Program-made: the position numbers and the translations under genes | The notes under the pieces: generated by a model | The model's input: only the letters and a program-made list of their open reading frames with translations | What the model was told of the DNA's origin: nothing | Database searches by the model: none | Shown here: piece after piece, positions 1 to 10,239 of the stretch | Position numbering within the stretch: position 1 is the stretch's first letter | Layout: every line of letters starts with the position of its first letter | Assembly: GCA_003971905.1 (NCBI GenBank) | Contig: RSEE01000015.1 | Coordinates: 186,001 to 250,000 of the forward strand | Direction: 5' to 3' | DNA length: 64,000 bases | Origin: Moniliella sp. 'wahieum' | Taxonomy: Eukaryota > Basidiomycota > Moniliellomycetes > Moniliellales > Moniliellaceae

Positions 1-760
1 TACTGTTGTTGCAACGGCGCCTTCTTCTTGCTTTTGCGTGGCTTGTCCCCCCGCCGTCGAGTCCGCTGGTGGAGCCACTGCCGCCAGGCACGTTCGGCTG
101 CAACTCCTCCTCGCTTTGAATCCACGCGCCCGTCACGCTGTCCCTCCTGCCTGCCGGGGCAGGATTGCGAGCATTTTTGCTGCGAGCAAACCGGTCCTCC
201 TGCTTTTCGGGGGCCAGGTCATCGTCCCAGTCGCGGCCGTTGGGCGCGTTGGGGTCCGTGTTCCACGGCGCGGGGGGCAAGCCGGTAGCCACCGGATGCT
301 CCCGCCTCGTCTCGCCCGACACGGGATCGACCACCACTTCTTCATTTTCCCAGCGCTGGCGGTCGTAATGCGAGGTGCCACCCACCATACCATCGTCGTC
401 GTATCGGCCAGCCCATTGGCGCTTTTGGGCCTTGTCGCGGCGGTAGTCCTTGATCAAGCCGTTGCGTACGGCCCAGGCGGGCGAATGGTTCTTGTTCTTG
501 TTGTTGCGGATGTTTTGGATCCAAAAGTTGTGGATGTGGCCGGGGATGTAGCCGCAGCAGGTGAGGATGACATTGATGAAGAAGTCAAGGCCAATCCCAA
601 AGCGCACGGCGACCGCAAGCGGTGGCAACAGCCAGCCACACAGAATGATCAGACCAGTGTACCAATGGCGGCGCTTCATTGGGTTGGCCGCTCGCTTGCC
701 GCGGCGGTAGTTGACGGTCTGGCGCGTGGGATACGCAGGGGCAGGGCGCCCTTCAGACAT
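1..760 (-). CDS. Pmp3/UPF0057-type small membrane protein with long C-terminal tail (3' end cut by window)
   Basis: The minus frame opening at the ATG at 760 runs unbroken to the window edge (more than 250 codons, no stop). Residues about 35-85 hold two hydrophobic segments joined by the UPF0057/Pmp3 signature: LLPPLAVAVRFGIGLDFFIN, then a stretch ending GYIPGHIHNFWI. Pmp3 proteins are small plasma-membrane proteolipids affecting membrane potential and salt tolerance; most are about 55 residues. This one has a charged N-terminus (about 35 residues) and a long hydrophilic tail rich in Asp, Glu, Arg and Asn, a layout known from several fungal UPF0057 proteins. The family call rests on the motif; a role in ion homeostasis is inferred. 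No frame break is visible, unlike most other genes here. Confidence 0.8.
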   Translation of the reverse strand, partial: MSEGRPAPAYPTRQTVNYRRGKRAANPMKRRHWYTGLIILCGWLLPPLAVAVRFGIGLDFFINVILTCCGYIPGHIHNFWIQNIRNNKNKNHSPAWAVRNGLIKDYRRDKAQKRQWAGRYDDDGMVGGTSHYDRQRWENEEVVVDPVSGETRREHPVATGLPPAPWNTDPNAPNGRDWDDDLAPEKQEDRFARSKNARNPAPAGRRDSVTGAWIQSEEELQPNVPGGSGSTSGLDGGGTSHAKARRRRRCNNS

Positions 761-1660
761 GGCGGGAAGCGTAGGGGAAGATGGTGGCTGAGGGAAGGTG
801 GGCAGAGCGGAAAAAGATGGGATCGAACGCAGGCTGGCTAAGTTGTCGCAAACTCACATGGTTGCTATCTGCGGGTGGATGTTGTGGCCCAATGGCCACC
901 GGCGCCAAGCTAGGCCTCCGCGGCGCAAGCCCGGCCGCCCTCGGAGCGCATCCACGATCAGAAAAGGTGCCTGGCAGTGCCTGGCAGGGCCCATGCCATG
1001 CGCCCTCGCCTTCTGACACACGCCCCGCACGGGGGGCAGTGCTGGTGCCCAACGGTGGGCAGCCTATCACCCAGCGGCCACACTGCGCTGGTGCAGGCCC
1101 ATGCATCAACTCGGTTTCGGCGATAGTTGACGCGTGATGAACGACGCATGTGCACTCGGCTGCCGCGATGGCAAGGAAGAACGCGTCATCGAGCGCTAAG
1201 ATTGGGGCCGCCAGCTGCGGCCAGGCGCCGGCCTGCACTGCACGGGGCAGTGTCATGCATGTCATACATCATGCATCATGCACCTGCCTGCATGGGCTGC
1301 GCTGGGCTGCGGCAGGCTACGGCCGGGCCTACTGCGGCTGCGCCCCCAGCAGCGGCAGCACGGGGGCAGCCGAGCGCGTGGCTGCGCAGTCCGACCCCCC
1401 GCCGCGTACGCTTCAAGGAAGCTTCAAGATAGATGGAAGGCCTGAAACCAATGGCCCTATTTTAGTCGCCGCAAAGAAAGCGGCACGCCGGCAGCCTTCA
1501 TGCACTTCATGCATCTGTTCGGGCCGACAGCCGAAGGGCGTCGTAGCACGCGCGCCAACGGAAGCCCACTCTCTAGTCTTCCCAGCTGTGTTCTTTGCCA
1601 TAGCAACACGCCAATTGTGGGGCAAACGCAGCCTATGACGCACATGCTCCCCTCCCCTCG
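761..1660. other. Intergenic, divergent/tail region with a CAT-rich heptamer run
   Basis: No convincing gene. Open frames on both strands are short and of low-complexity composition. It holds the start-side flank of the Pmp3-type gene and the 3' flank of the SDR gene. A 7-bp-periodic run of CATACAT/CATGCAT/CATGCAC lies at 1263-1283. Confidence 0.5.
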
Positions 1661-2672
1661 TCATTTCGTCTGTGTGTTCTGAGCCTCCGCCGCCAGCCAC
1701 CGCGGCAAGTCCTCAACCATCGACGGGCCCTGGGGCGTCCACCCCAGCAGGCGCACCGCCCGTTCGGCGCGGGAAAACGAGTCGGTGCCGAGGACAAAGC
1801 GAATGTAGGGCTGACGCGCCTCTGCCTCCTCCACCGACACATGTTCCACCTCGCTCGTGTCCAGCAGCCCCATCGCATGCCCCACTTTGGCCCCACGCGC
1901 CACATACTCCCCTAACACAATTGCCTCGCTTTGGCCCATGAACATGCCTCCCTCGGGTGCCCAGAGCCCTGTAGGAGTGGACGAATCAGGGCTTGCTGCT
2001 TTCTCGGCCAGACCAAGGTAGATCCGAGCAAGATCTTGGACATGTACTGCCCCCCACCGGTTCGTGCCTTGGTCAATGACAAATGCCTTGCGCTGATCCA
2101 GGGCGGCAGCCCAAAGTGGGTATGTCTCCTTCTTGCTGGGGCCAGTGCCTTGCCCGCACACCACACCGGGAAACACGATCGCTGCTCTCAGCCCCTTTTG
2201 GGCGGCCGAGATGACGAGGTGGTCGACAAAGCTGTGTGGTGCTTCGGGCGGCCGGTCGAGGATACGCTGAACACCGTGCCAGTCATCGTACGCCTCCTGA
2301 CAGGTCGGTGCACCAAACTGGTTGGCAGCTAGCGCCGCTGCTGCCCATGCCAGACCTCCGCTGGTGTGCAAGTACGTCGTCTCGCCTCTTGCCGCACCAC
2401 GAAGCAAAGCCGGGTGCCGACTCGGTCCTCGTCACTGCCAGCAGTGTGGATCACCACCGTGGCTTGTTCCGCCTGGGACTCGAGTGTGGTTGTCGCTGCA
2501 ACGTCGCCAAGGACGGTGCGGACCGTGGGATAGGCCTTCTGAACCATCTGCGCCTTGGTCTCGTCGCGCACCAAAACCGTCACGTCCCAGTCGGGATGGG
2601 TGGCCACAACGAGGGCCAGTACACTACCGCCAATGTACCCCGTGGCGCGCCCGTAAGAAACAGTCGGACCAT
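1661..2672 (-). CDS. Extended short-chain dehydrogenase/epimerase-like NAD(P)-binding protein
   Basis: Reads from ATG 2672 (MVRLFLTGA...) into a Rossmann motif, TGYIGGS, followed by VLVRDETKAQMVQKAYP and a strand ending VVIHTAG. The second half (HTSGGLAW..., GVVCGQGTGP, TNRWGAVHVQDLARIYLGL) matches fungal atypical extended SDRs of the YLL056C/dihydroflavonol-reductase-like group, about 330 residues. These bind NAD(P) and act on unknown small substrates in the cytosol. The usual Tyr-x3-Lys pair is not obvious. The frame is broken twice: at a GC dinucleotide repeat (about 2645-2650, two extra bases) and near 2410 (one base short, Arg-Ala junction). No GT-AG intron explains either. Both look like sequence errors, although decay of a dispensable gene cannot be excluded. 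Confidence 0.75.
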
Positions 2673-2811
2673 AGCGTATAGCTTGGGAAAATCGGGCGGG
2701 AGAGAGGCTCAGGCGCTCGGGATCAGATGACTTGGTGCACTGAAGAGAGACTGCGCAAGTGATTTTAACGAGCCCCTCCTCGACATCCAAAGCGATTGGA
2801 GGCGTGGGCAG

Positions 2812-2839
2812 GCTTCAAGCTTCAAGCTTCAAGCTTCAA
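2812..2839. repeat. Heptamer tandem repeat (GCTTCAA)4
   Basis: Four exact copies of GCTTCAA. The same heptamer recurs as shorter runs at 32367-32387 and 32661-32681. Confidence 0.95.
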
Positions 2840-3628
2840 AAGCCAAACTCGATGATCGATGTCGATGATCTATGAGGCCTGAAGCCTGCGGTGACTCGGT
2901 GACTTCGATACCACAAGGCAGACCATCAGATATACGACGGTCGATAATCGATAACTAGAACTGGCCGGGAATCGGGTTAGGCCTTAGGTAAGGCCTTAGG
3001 TAGGCACATGGTGCGTAGCGGACGCGTGCGTTGCGTCGTTCCGCCCACGCCTTGCTCGATTCCGCTCTGGGCCCACGGGGTCGGTAAAGGCCAACGGAAA
3101 TGGAGGATGGTGGGGCCGGTGGGGATAGTGATGCAAGTGATGTGCGATCCGCCGTGTGATGCACATGTGATGGATGATGGGTTCAACGCGTTCAGCCTTC
3201 AACTTGAACGTTCAACATTCCTTCGCTGCATTTTCCATCGATCATCTCGGTTCTTGTCCTCTCGTCGACTGCCTTTTTCTCCTGTGACACCACCATCACT
3301 CCCAAGGCCCAAGGCCTAACCCCGCTTCATTCATACCCGCAGCATGGCCTCCTCCTCCCCTTGATCTGGTTGGCTCCGTCTTACTCGTGTCCAAGAGTCT
3401 CTCTCTCGTTCCCGTCATCGCCTCGCGCCGAGCACACCGTCCAAAGGATATATGCGTCCAACAGGGTATATATTGAGCGTTATTGAACGCGTTGATGCCA
3501 AAAACCTTTGATGTGGGCTCGAGAGCGTCCTAGGCTGGGAGACTATTACGCCAGGGTGAGCGAAAGAAGCAAGCGAGCCAAGTTTGAATCCTACCGGTGA
3601 GGCATGTGCATGACCGGATGATCTGAGG

Positions 3629-3670
3629 GCCTGTTGAGACGTTGAGGCTAACGCTTTTGCCTCAACAGGC
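3629..3670. repeat. 10-bp perfect inverted repeat
   Basis: GCCTGTTGAG (3629-3638) is matched exactly by CTCAACAGGC (3661-3670), with an alternative nested 8-bp stem GTTGAGGC/GCCTCAAC at 3641-3648 and 3659-3666. The two stems are mutually exclusive in part. It lies about 280 bp upstream of the GH79 start. Function unknown. Confidence 0.8.
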
Positions 3671-3951
3671 AGGTGCCGAGAGGCAATAGAGTTCCGACAG
3701 TGGGGTACAGAACTTACAGAGGCATTATAACGCTGTGATAACAGAGTGTGGTGCAATATAGCACAAGTGGCAGCACATATCAAAGGAGGGAGACTCCGAC
3801 TGCCTGCCAGATACGCTGGACAAGGAGCACGGAAGCATACCATCTCAAGCCACTATATCTTCCTCCTCATCCTCATCCGTCGCCAAGTGTGTGGATTACC
3901 AGCGCCCACTACCCCCATCCCCCTGTGGGCACCCCCACGTTCTCCTCCACC

Positions 3952-5664
3952 ATGTCCTTCACAATCAGACCGTCCTGCCAGCGTCGAACCCGCTGGGCCG
4001 CGCTGGCCACCGCCCTCCTCCTTTCCCCGTTGGTGCAAGGCGCGCTCACAAGCGTCAGTCTCTTCCCCAGCTGGAAGGCAAGCCATGCTGGAGCCAACCT
4101 CTCGGCTGTCCTCTTCCCGAGCTATGCCGAGATCGGGATCGAACCGAGTAACCTGCCTGCCATCGTCGGGACCGATTCCGTCAACCCGCTGACGTATGGA
4201 TGTATGGAGGCACTCCAGAACCTGAGTGGGTCATCCCCTCACGTCCGTATTGGTGGTAATACGGGTGACAATGCGCTGTGGAATTCCTCGGCAGAAGGAT
4301 ATGGGTATAGCACCAACACAGCCGCATCTGCTGGGCCCAGCTCCAGTCTTTACTTTGGCCCTGGCCTCTTCAAGGCCATTGATCGGTTGCCCCGAGATAC
4401 CCCAATCACGTTTGGACTCAATTTGGCCTACTCTGGCTCCGATGCGGTAGAGCGGATTGTAGAGACGGCCAATGCGGCCATGGATCACCTGCACAGAACG
4501 TTGACCTGGTCGGGTTTGAAGTTGGGAACGAGCCCGACTTGTACGTTAGCAATGGCTACCGCAAACCAGGCTACACAAAGCAAATGTACGGGAAGGAGTG
4601 GATCACCCGCGTAAAGGCCATCTATCGGCGCGCTCTCAAGCCCCGGGGCAAGCCGGCTGCCATGTTTGAAGCCGCTGTCACGGCCACGACGGCCAACAAG
4701 AATGGCCACCCCTACCGTGTGGTCAATTTGACCCAGGACACACATGGCGTTGGGTACAATGACAGTATGTTTGTGAAGTCACGATCTGACCTTTTTCGTC
4801 TTCTCCTATCCTAAGCTGTATTACATTAACGTCTCGAATTTCCCCATCACGTCCGACTGGTTGCTCTCTCTTCCCAATACCGTGTCGCAACTGTACGAGT
4901 GGCAACAACAGTCCTACCAGGCGTTGGACATGGGCAAACCCTACTACCTGCGCGAAATGGGTTCGATCGGTCCCGAAGGCATTAAGGGCATCTCCGACAC
5001 ATTCCGCACCACGCGCAGCATGTGCAAGTGCGGCGTCATGTCCTCGCTGGAACACATCATGTCCTGCACCCGCACCCAGGCCAAGTTTGGTGCGTTGCAT
5101 GAGGCAGTGCGGGAGCCCATTCTCCAGCTCCTCCGCTCCATCCCCGACACCCACGTCCACAACGAACCTATGGTGGAGGAAGAGGATGGGACGAGGCGCG
5201 GACGGAAGGCACAGCGCACCGATTACCGCGTGATGGGGCCCGGAGCACTGGGAGGAACCGGAATGGAGGTAGACCACACGCTGCGCGACACGGGATCGCA
5301 GGAGGCGCAGAGCGCGTACCGGCGGGTGGTGCATGAGAGCACTGCGTCGCCTTTGGAACGCCGGGAGAAGGAACTGCTTCGGCTGCTTGAACAAGCAGAA
5401 TGCGACAAGAACGCCAAGTACCAGGGACGCACTCAAGAACCGTTTTTCCCCCTGGTTTTGACGACGCGAGGATACTACGGCACCAAGACGGCGGGCAAGT
5501 TGTTCGCGCATTGGAAGGAGTTGGCTACTAAGTCTCAGTGGAAATGGTTCCTCGCTCGTATGTCAACCACGTTCCTCCGTGTCCACACGCGCTTCCTAGG
5601 GTACGGGACCGGATGGCGTGAGCCGGAGGGTCCTGATATCCTGGCGATCCCCCTGGTCCCTTAA
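3952..5664 (+). CDS. Secreted GH79 endo-beta-glucuronidase/heparanase-like enzyme, 3' end replaced by retroelement sequence
   Basis: Starts at ATG 3952 with a signal peptide (hydrophobic ALATALLLSPLVQG, cleavage likely before ALTS). The body matches fungal glycoside hydrolase family 79: HVRIGGNTGDN, the acid/base segment VGNEPDLY, and the nucleophile segment YYLREMGSIGPEGIKGISDTF. GH79 enzymes cleave glucuronides, for example on arabinogalactan side chains, outside the cell. One base is missing near 4496 (AGGAAC read as AGAAC). A short intron lies between about 4765 and 4815; its donor is uncertain. Right after SDTF (about 5004) the protein switches, in frame, to a sequence unlike any GH79: a CKCG...EHIMSC zinc-knuckle-like motif and a nuclease-like domain. 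About 150 GH79 C-terminal residues are therefore missing. Both catalytic Glu are present, but the lost C-terminal beta domain makes activity doubtful. Confidence 0.75.
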
Positions 5665-5760
5665 TCTTGGTGGCGCTACCAAGTAACCCCCGCAAGATGA
5701 ACGGTTCGGTTTAGACGTAGCGTTCCCCCTGTCCCAGCCTTAAGCTCTGTCAATGATATG
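5005..5760 (+). mobile_element. 5'-truncated non-LTR retroelement: C-terminal zinc knuckle, nuclease-like domain and 3' UTR
   Basis: The translated part (5005-5664) has a Cys-x-Cys...His...Cys knuckle (CKCG, then EHIMSC), then RTDYRV, GMEVDHTLRDTGS, AECDKNAKYQ and FFPLVLTTRGYYG. This order (Asp-x-Tyr, Glu-Val-Asp, Lys-x-x-Lys-Tyr, Phe-x-Pro...Gly-x-x-Gly) is that of the PD-(D/E)XK-like domain following the reverse transcriptase in many LINE-like elements. No RT domain is present, as expected for a 5'-truncated insertion. The 3' UTR (5665-5760) ends in TTAAGCTCTGTCAATGATATG. A diverged copy of that UTR lies at about 43739-43831, which supports a mobile origin. No target-site duplication and no GH79 remainder is found downstream, so a deletion or recombination event is also needed. 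Confidence 0.6.
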
Positions 5761-6988
5761 AATTCAAAAGGGAGATAAAAAGGGAGATATCTTTATTTAT
5801 CTTCTTCACTTGAGCTTCATGCATCAGGACTCCAGGTCTCATCAGGCCCGTGTGCCTGTTTTGGCCCCACACAGCCCTCTCGGGCACGACCGCTATAATC
5901 ACTCTCGTCTTCCTGTGTGCCCGTGCTGCGTGTGCGTGCCCCGAATACTATATTGTTGGGAGATTTCGGACTCTCGCCCGCTTCGTAAAGTCATGGCGCA
6001 CCTGCATCTACTTTTACTTTTTGAGGGGGGGGAGTGGTATGTTATGTTGATCCACAGTCGCTGCTCAATGCGCTTAAGCGGAGCTTCCTTTCATCCGGGT
6101 CCCCTTGCACATTGGCCTCGCTCGACCCTTTCTACGTTATTCTCGTGCTCAAGCTGAAATGGGTTGAACAAGAAGATGAATGTTGTGCATAATGTGTACC
6201 CATACTCTTTTCTCCCTTCCGAGTCGGCATGGGGGTCGCTTCACCATAATAGCTGCGGTCGATTTTGTGCAGATCCTAAGGCTTGCTGATTTGTTCTCTG
6301 CAATGGATCCAAACCCTTCTCCGTCCCCTTCCAAATGATCAGAGCTCTGCTTTACCCACAGCACATCGATGGATCATGATATATACTCCACTTTTTTTCA
6401 CTCACACCGGTACTTGGCTTGCGCAAAATAACAAAATAGATGGACTCCTATCGCAACGTACTTCATCCAAGACTCGAGCACCACTCCCCCGTTCTGGTCT
6501 CCCGCGCAGAATTTGTGATGCATGATAGGGAGGTAGTGGATGCTGCGTTCAGTGAGTATGGGAGTACAATCCCGGCCAGCACACTCTCCCCATCCTTCCT
6601 TTGCCCTTGATCCCATGAGTTAATCCCTTCCAAAAACCTTAATGTAAAGTGTAATGCAACTTGTCATGCGTTTGTATTTCCCCCTTTCCTATTCCACCGT
6701 GTGAGCGCTGAGAGTCTCACATTTGGACCCTTCTGCACTCATCCCAGCATAAAAAACGTACCCCGATTCGATCTCCCTGTCACTTCCTTTGGTTCACTCC
6801 GTAATGGCCCAAAGGCGGTGCCACCAACTTCGTGCTGACTTGGCTTGATAGCATGGGATAAGCCGAGCAAAAACGACACAAAACCCTATCCTTCGTCTTT
6901 GCGCATTTTGTCTCGAGGCCCTGGAAGCAGTCCCTTGAATCGCGTATGGCATACGATGGTCTTTTATTCCTCTTCGTCGTCTCTTCGC
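5761..6988. other. Intergenic between retroelement tail and USO1 3' end
   Basis: No gene seen. Lower GC than the flanking genes. Short open frames only, none with recognisable features. Confidence 0.5.
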
Positions 6989-9908
6989 TCACTGGCTCCC
7001 CCAGGACCGTAGAAGTTCCTTCTCTGCACTTCGCTTGAGACTCAAGTCCTCCAGCAAGACCAGCAAGTCCTCATTCTCCGTCTCGGCCTCTTGGACCTGC
7101 ACTGCCTCACGCAGCAAGAGTTGCAGTCGCTCGATCCGTTCCAACAGAACCGGATCAGGCGAAGGAGAAACAAGTGCTTCTTCCTCTCTTTCTTCCTCCT
7201 CCTCCTCAGACGAAACTTCCTTCTCGTCCGCCGACTCCTCCTCGGCCGCCGCCGTCCCAGCAAGCGGCCAGGCGCAAGTCTGCCCACCTCGTCCCGCAAT
7301 CGCCGGATTTCGGCCGCTGCCCCAGCCGCTCCCATGGCGCGAAGGTGCACCTCGGCCTCGAGCTTGGTTCGAAGGGCGGTTAGATTGGCAATGGCCTCGT
7401 CCTGCTTTCTCTCGGCCTCAACATGGGCTTGACGAGCAGACTGTACTTCAGCACGAAGGAGGTGGAGGGAGGCTCGGCTGGCCTCCAGCCTGGGGGGAAG
7501 GGAGGAAGGTGCGAGCGGCCGTGTGTGGGCCATCAGACTCATCGCCCCTTGCCACCACAGCACAAAAGGCCAATCGAACCATTCCCCACCCCAGTCCGGA
7601 CAGCCGGGAAGAGCGTAGGATAGAGGCAGCGGTCCGGGCGTGGGAAGTGCGCCCCCAGCCGGACGCAGACGGGCAAACGTCACATGATCCCGTAGGAGCG
7701 AACTGATCTGGACCAGTTGAGCCAAGGGCGGGACCACCGCCTTGCTTTCTTCTCCCATGGGAGAGGGGGGAAAAGTGGCGTTCACGCCCAGTGCCAACGC
7801 AGCCAGAGCCGGGAGCAAGTCCTCCTTCTCCAGCATTTGGGTGAGCACGGCCATAAGGTCCGGTGAGAAGGGTAGGGCGTAGTCCCACCCCCATTGCGAG
7901 AGGAGTGTAAGGACGCCCACCTGGGTCCGGGGCGCCGGAGCCTGAAGAAGCAATAACATAAACTCCATGAAGGGGATTCTCTTCACGTCAACTGGTTGGC
8001 CTTCCTTCTCAGGCTGGCTCTCGGAGGGTGACACGGGAAGAACGAGGTTGCGGAGAACATCCTTCGCTTCGTTGGAACCCCTCAGTAGGTGGGAAAGAAT
8101 CTGGCAAGCTCGCAATCCTTGTGCATCCAATTTGCCCGTGGCCAAGACGCTGTGCCAGATGGAGAGGATCTGCCCTTCCTGGCAATAGGAAAGATAAACC
8201 TTCTCCACGTCTGGGTCGAGAGGGTCGATTGGTGCCATTGCATCCCCATTCTCTTCAGGAGGAAGAAGCAAACAGTGAATAAGAGCTTTGCGAAGAGCGA
8301 TGTTCTCCCCCAATCGGTCAAGGAGGCTGAGGAAGGCGACATACAGACCCCAGAGCGCACGTGGGTCCTCTGAGCTCTCTTCCAGCCCGATTGTCAAAAG
8401 GGCATGTAGAAGAGGTGGGATGGCACGGGACTGGACGAAGGACGCCTGCGCTTCCAGACACCCTTCTGCCAGCGTCACGACTACCGCCGCGTGCACACGC
8501 ACGTTCAACGGCGAGTCCAAAAGCAGCGTCCCCACCCAAGGAAGTAAGGTGGCGGCAATGTGCCGTTGGACCTCCAATTTGGTCTCATTGAGCTCCTTCT
8601 CCTTGCCCGTCTCATCATTGGCCAGTTCCGACTTCTCTGAATTGTCCGTCTCCTCCTTGGGTGTTTCCTCCTTGGGTGTTTCCTCCTTGGTTGTCTCCTC
8701 CTTGGTTGTCTCCTCCTTGGTTGTCTCCTCGGTTGTCTCCTCCTTAGTTGTCCCTTCCTTCGGCGTCTCATTGTGAATCTCCTTGGTGGTGGGTTGCAAC
8801 GACTCAGGTTCGGGATCGGCCAGCAAGACCTGCAGCACCCTCAGGCCTGCTTGTGCTGTCACCTCCCCTCCTCGTTCAAGGACAGGCCGGAGAAGGGTGC
8901 CGAGGCGCGCTTGGGAGAAGTACTTGCGTGCGCCCTGAGCACGAGTGAGGATGGCCTCGCAGGATTCGAGCGCGTCCAAATCGGTTTCCCAGGGAAGGGG
9001 GATAGTCTCCCGTGCCTGCGCACGAAGAGAGGAAGCGGAGCAGAACGTCCAATCCGCCCTCGTACAGGGCCAGCTGGGCCAACGGCGCACTGTGTCCGAC
9101 CAACGAAGGCAGCAGCAACAACGTTTCCCCCCGCAAGGCCGCACGTGCATGCACCCCCTGTGGTTCTTCTTCGTCCGGCTCAAATTGCGCTTCGTCTGGA
9201 GAGATGCAATGGAGCAGAACGGCCATTCCACCGCCAAGGGACAGCAGCGCTGCTCCCGTTCGCTCCGGCGCCGAGTGAACCAAAGTGCGAAGAAGCGCAA
9301 GGGAGGCCAGCGCGACGCTAGGCGCGTAATCCAAGTCGGGCGAAACTTGCTGCTCCGAAAGGTGCACCCCGGGTCCGAGCAGCGACAAGGACCAGGCCAA
9401 GCCTTCTTGTTTCAAGAACGCTTCGGCCCGCGCTGGGTCGTCGCACAGCGCAGTCAAGGTATCCAGCAACGCCGTCAACACTTCCCCGCGCGCGCGTTCG
9501 TGTACCGCGCGACGAACTTGACGCATGCGCGCGGCCTGGCGTGCCCGTTGCCGCGCCAGGTCTTCCCCACCGGAGGGGGAGGCTATGTGGCCCATGTCAA
9601 GCGGAGGCAGAGGGGCAGGGGCGGGCAAGGAGGGGGAGGGCGTCGAGGAGTGCGGCCCAGGCATCGGCAGCAACGAGGGCGGGCCGACTGCGAGCGAGGC
9701 TGCGGAGACTGTAGAGGGCGGCGCGGACGTCGGCCAGCGCTTGGTCCTGGTCCAGAGGCGGGGACTGGGACTCGGGCGCGGAGGACTGGGGGTTGGCGTC
9801 GGCGGCGAGGGCGAGGCGGGCGGCGAGGGCGCGGACGGTATCCTGCTCGGTGGTGGGCGGGTGGGCGGCGTGCCAGCGCTGCTGCAGCCACGAGGCGGTG
9901 GTGAGCAT
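6989..9908 (-). CDS. USO1: General vesicular transport factor Uso1/p115
   Basis: About 970 residues. The first roughly 680 residues are helical armadillo-type repeats (LARQRARQAARMRQVRRAVHE..., LALYEGGLDVLLRFL, HAAVVVTLAEGCLEAQ), ending in the p115 head signature SLLRDHVTFARL. A coiled coil follows (EVQSARQAHVEAERKQDEAI), then an acidic run and the C-terminal motif ETENEDLLVLLED, which matches the conserved end of p115. It tethers COPI/COPII vesicles at the cis-Golgi. ATG 9908 (MLTTASWLQQRW) is the most likely start; no canonical MDF-type start is seen. Frame breaks fall at about 9611-9640 (C-rich run) and 9017-9024. A 68-nt GT-AG intron at 7220-7287 restores the frame before the acidic tail. 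An unusual Lys-Glu-Glu-Thr repeat sits inside the armadillo region (8650-8760). Stop at 6989-6991. Confidence 0.85.
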
Positions 9909-10016
9909 GGGCGCGACGGGGCAGACGGCGGGCAGGCCAACCAGCGGGCGGCGCCTGGCGTGTTGGGGAGCAGCCAAGCAAGTGGAGCAGCCGCCGCGGC
10001 CGGAAGCGGGTGCTGC

Positions 10017-10217
10017 TTATGTCAGCCCGCACGTGCCGTGCCCTTGGCTGGCGGAGCTGCGGGGCGGAGAGAGTGGCGAGTTGCTACGCGAGTCGATCAG
10101 TTTCGCTACGCAGAACACCAACCAACCCAGGGACCAGCAGGCTGCAACGAGAGCAAGAGCAAGAGTACGAGCATCGGTAACAGTGGCAGTAACAGTAACA
10201 GGGAAACGAATGTCCAT
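10017..10217 (-). CDS. Possible small single-pass membrane protein (66 aa)
   Basis: ATG at 10217, starting MDIRFPVTVTATV, with one hydrophobic helix (about residues 19-42, TLALALVAACWSLGWLVFCV) and a Ser/Pro-rich tail. It sits between the TVP38-type stop (10240) and the USO1 start (9908), all on the same strand. It could be a real small gene, an upstream reading frame of USO1, or chance. No homology is recognised. Confidence 0.2.
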   Translation of the reverse strand: MDIRFPVTVTATVTDARTLALALVAACWSLGWLVFCVAKLIDSRSNSPLSPPRSSASQGHGTCGLT

Positions 10218-10239
10218 CAAAATGTCCTAAGCGTGCGGG

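Larger units (their letters stand above)
2673..3951. other. Intergenic with several short tandem repeats
   Basis: No gene seen. Contains (GCTTCAA)4 at 2812-2839, (TCGATAA)2 at 2941-2954, a duplicated 12-mer AGGCCTTAGGTA at 2979-3002, GTTCAAC-type words near 3181-3220, and a 10-bp inverted repeat at 3629-3670. It is the upstream region shared by the SDR gene and the GH79 gene, which are divergent. Confidence 0.5.

Noticed and set aside
8945-9904. Long plus-strand frame antisense to USO1
   Set aside because: Arg/Gly-rich shadow frame; the minus strand encodes armadillo repeats of USO1.
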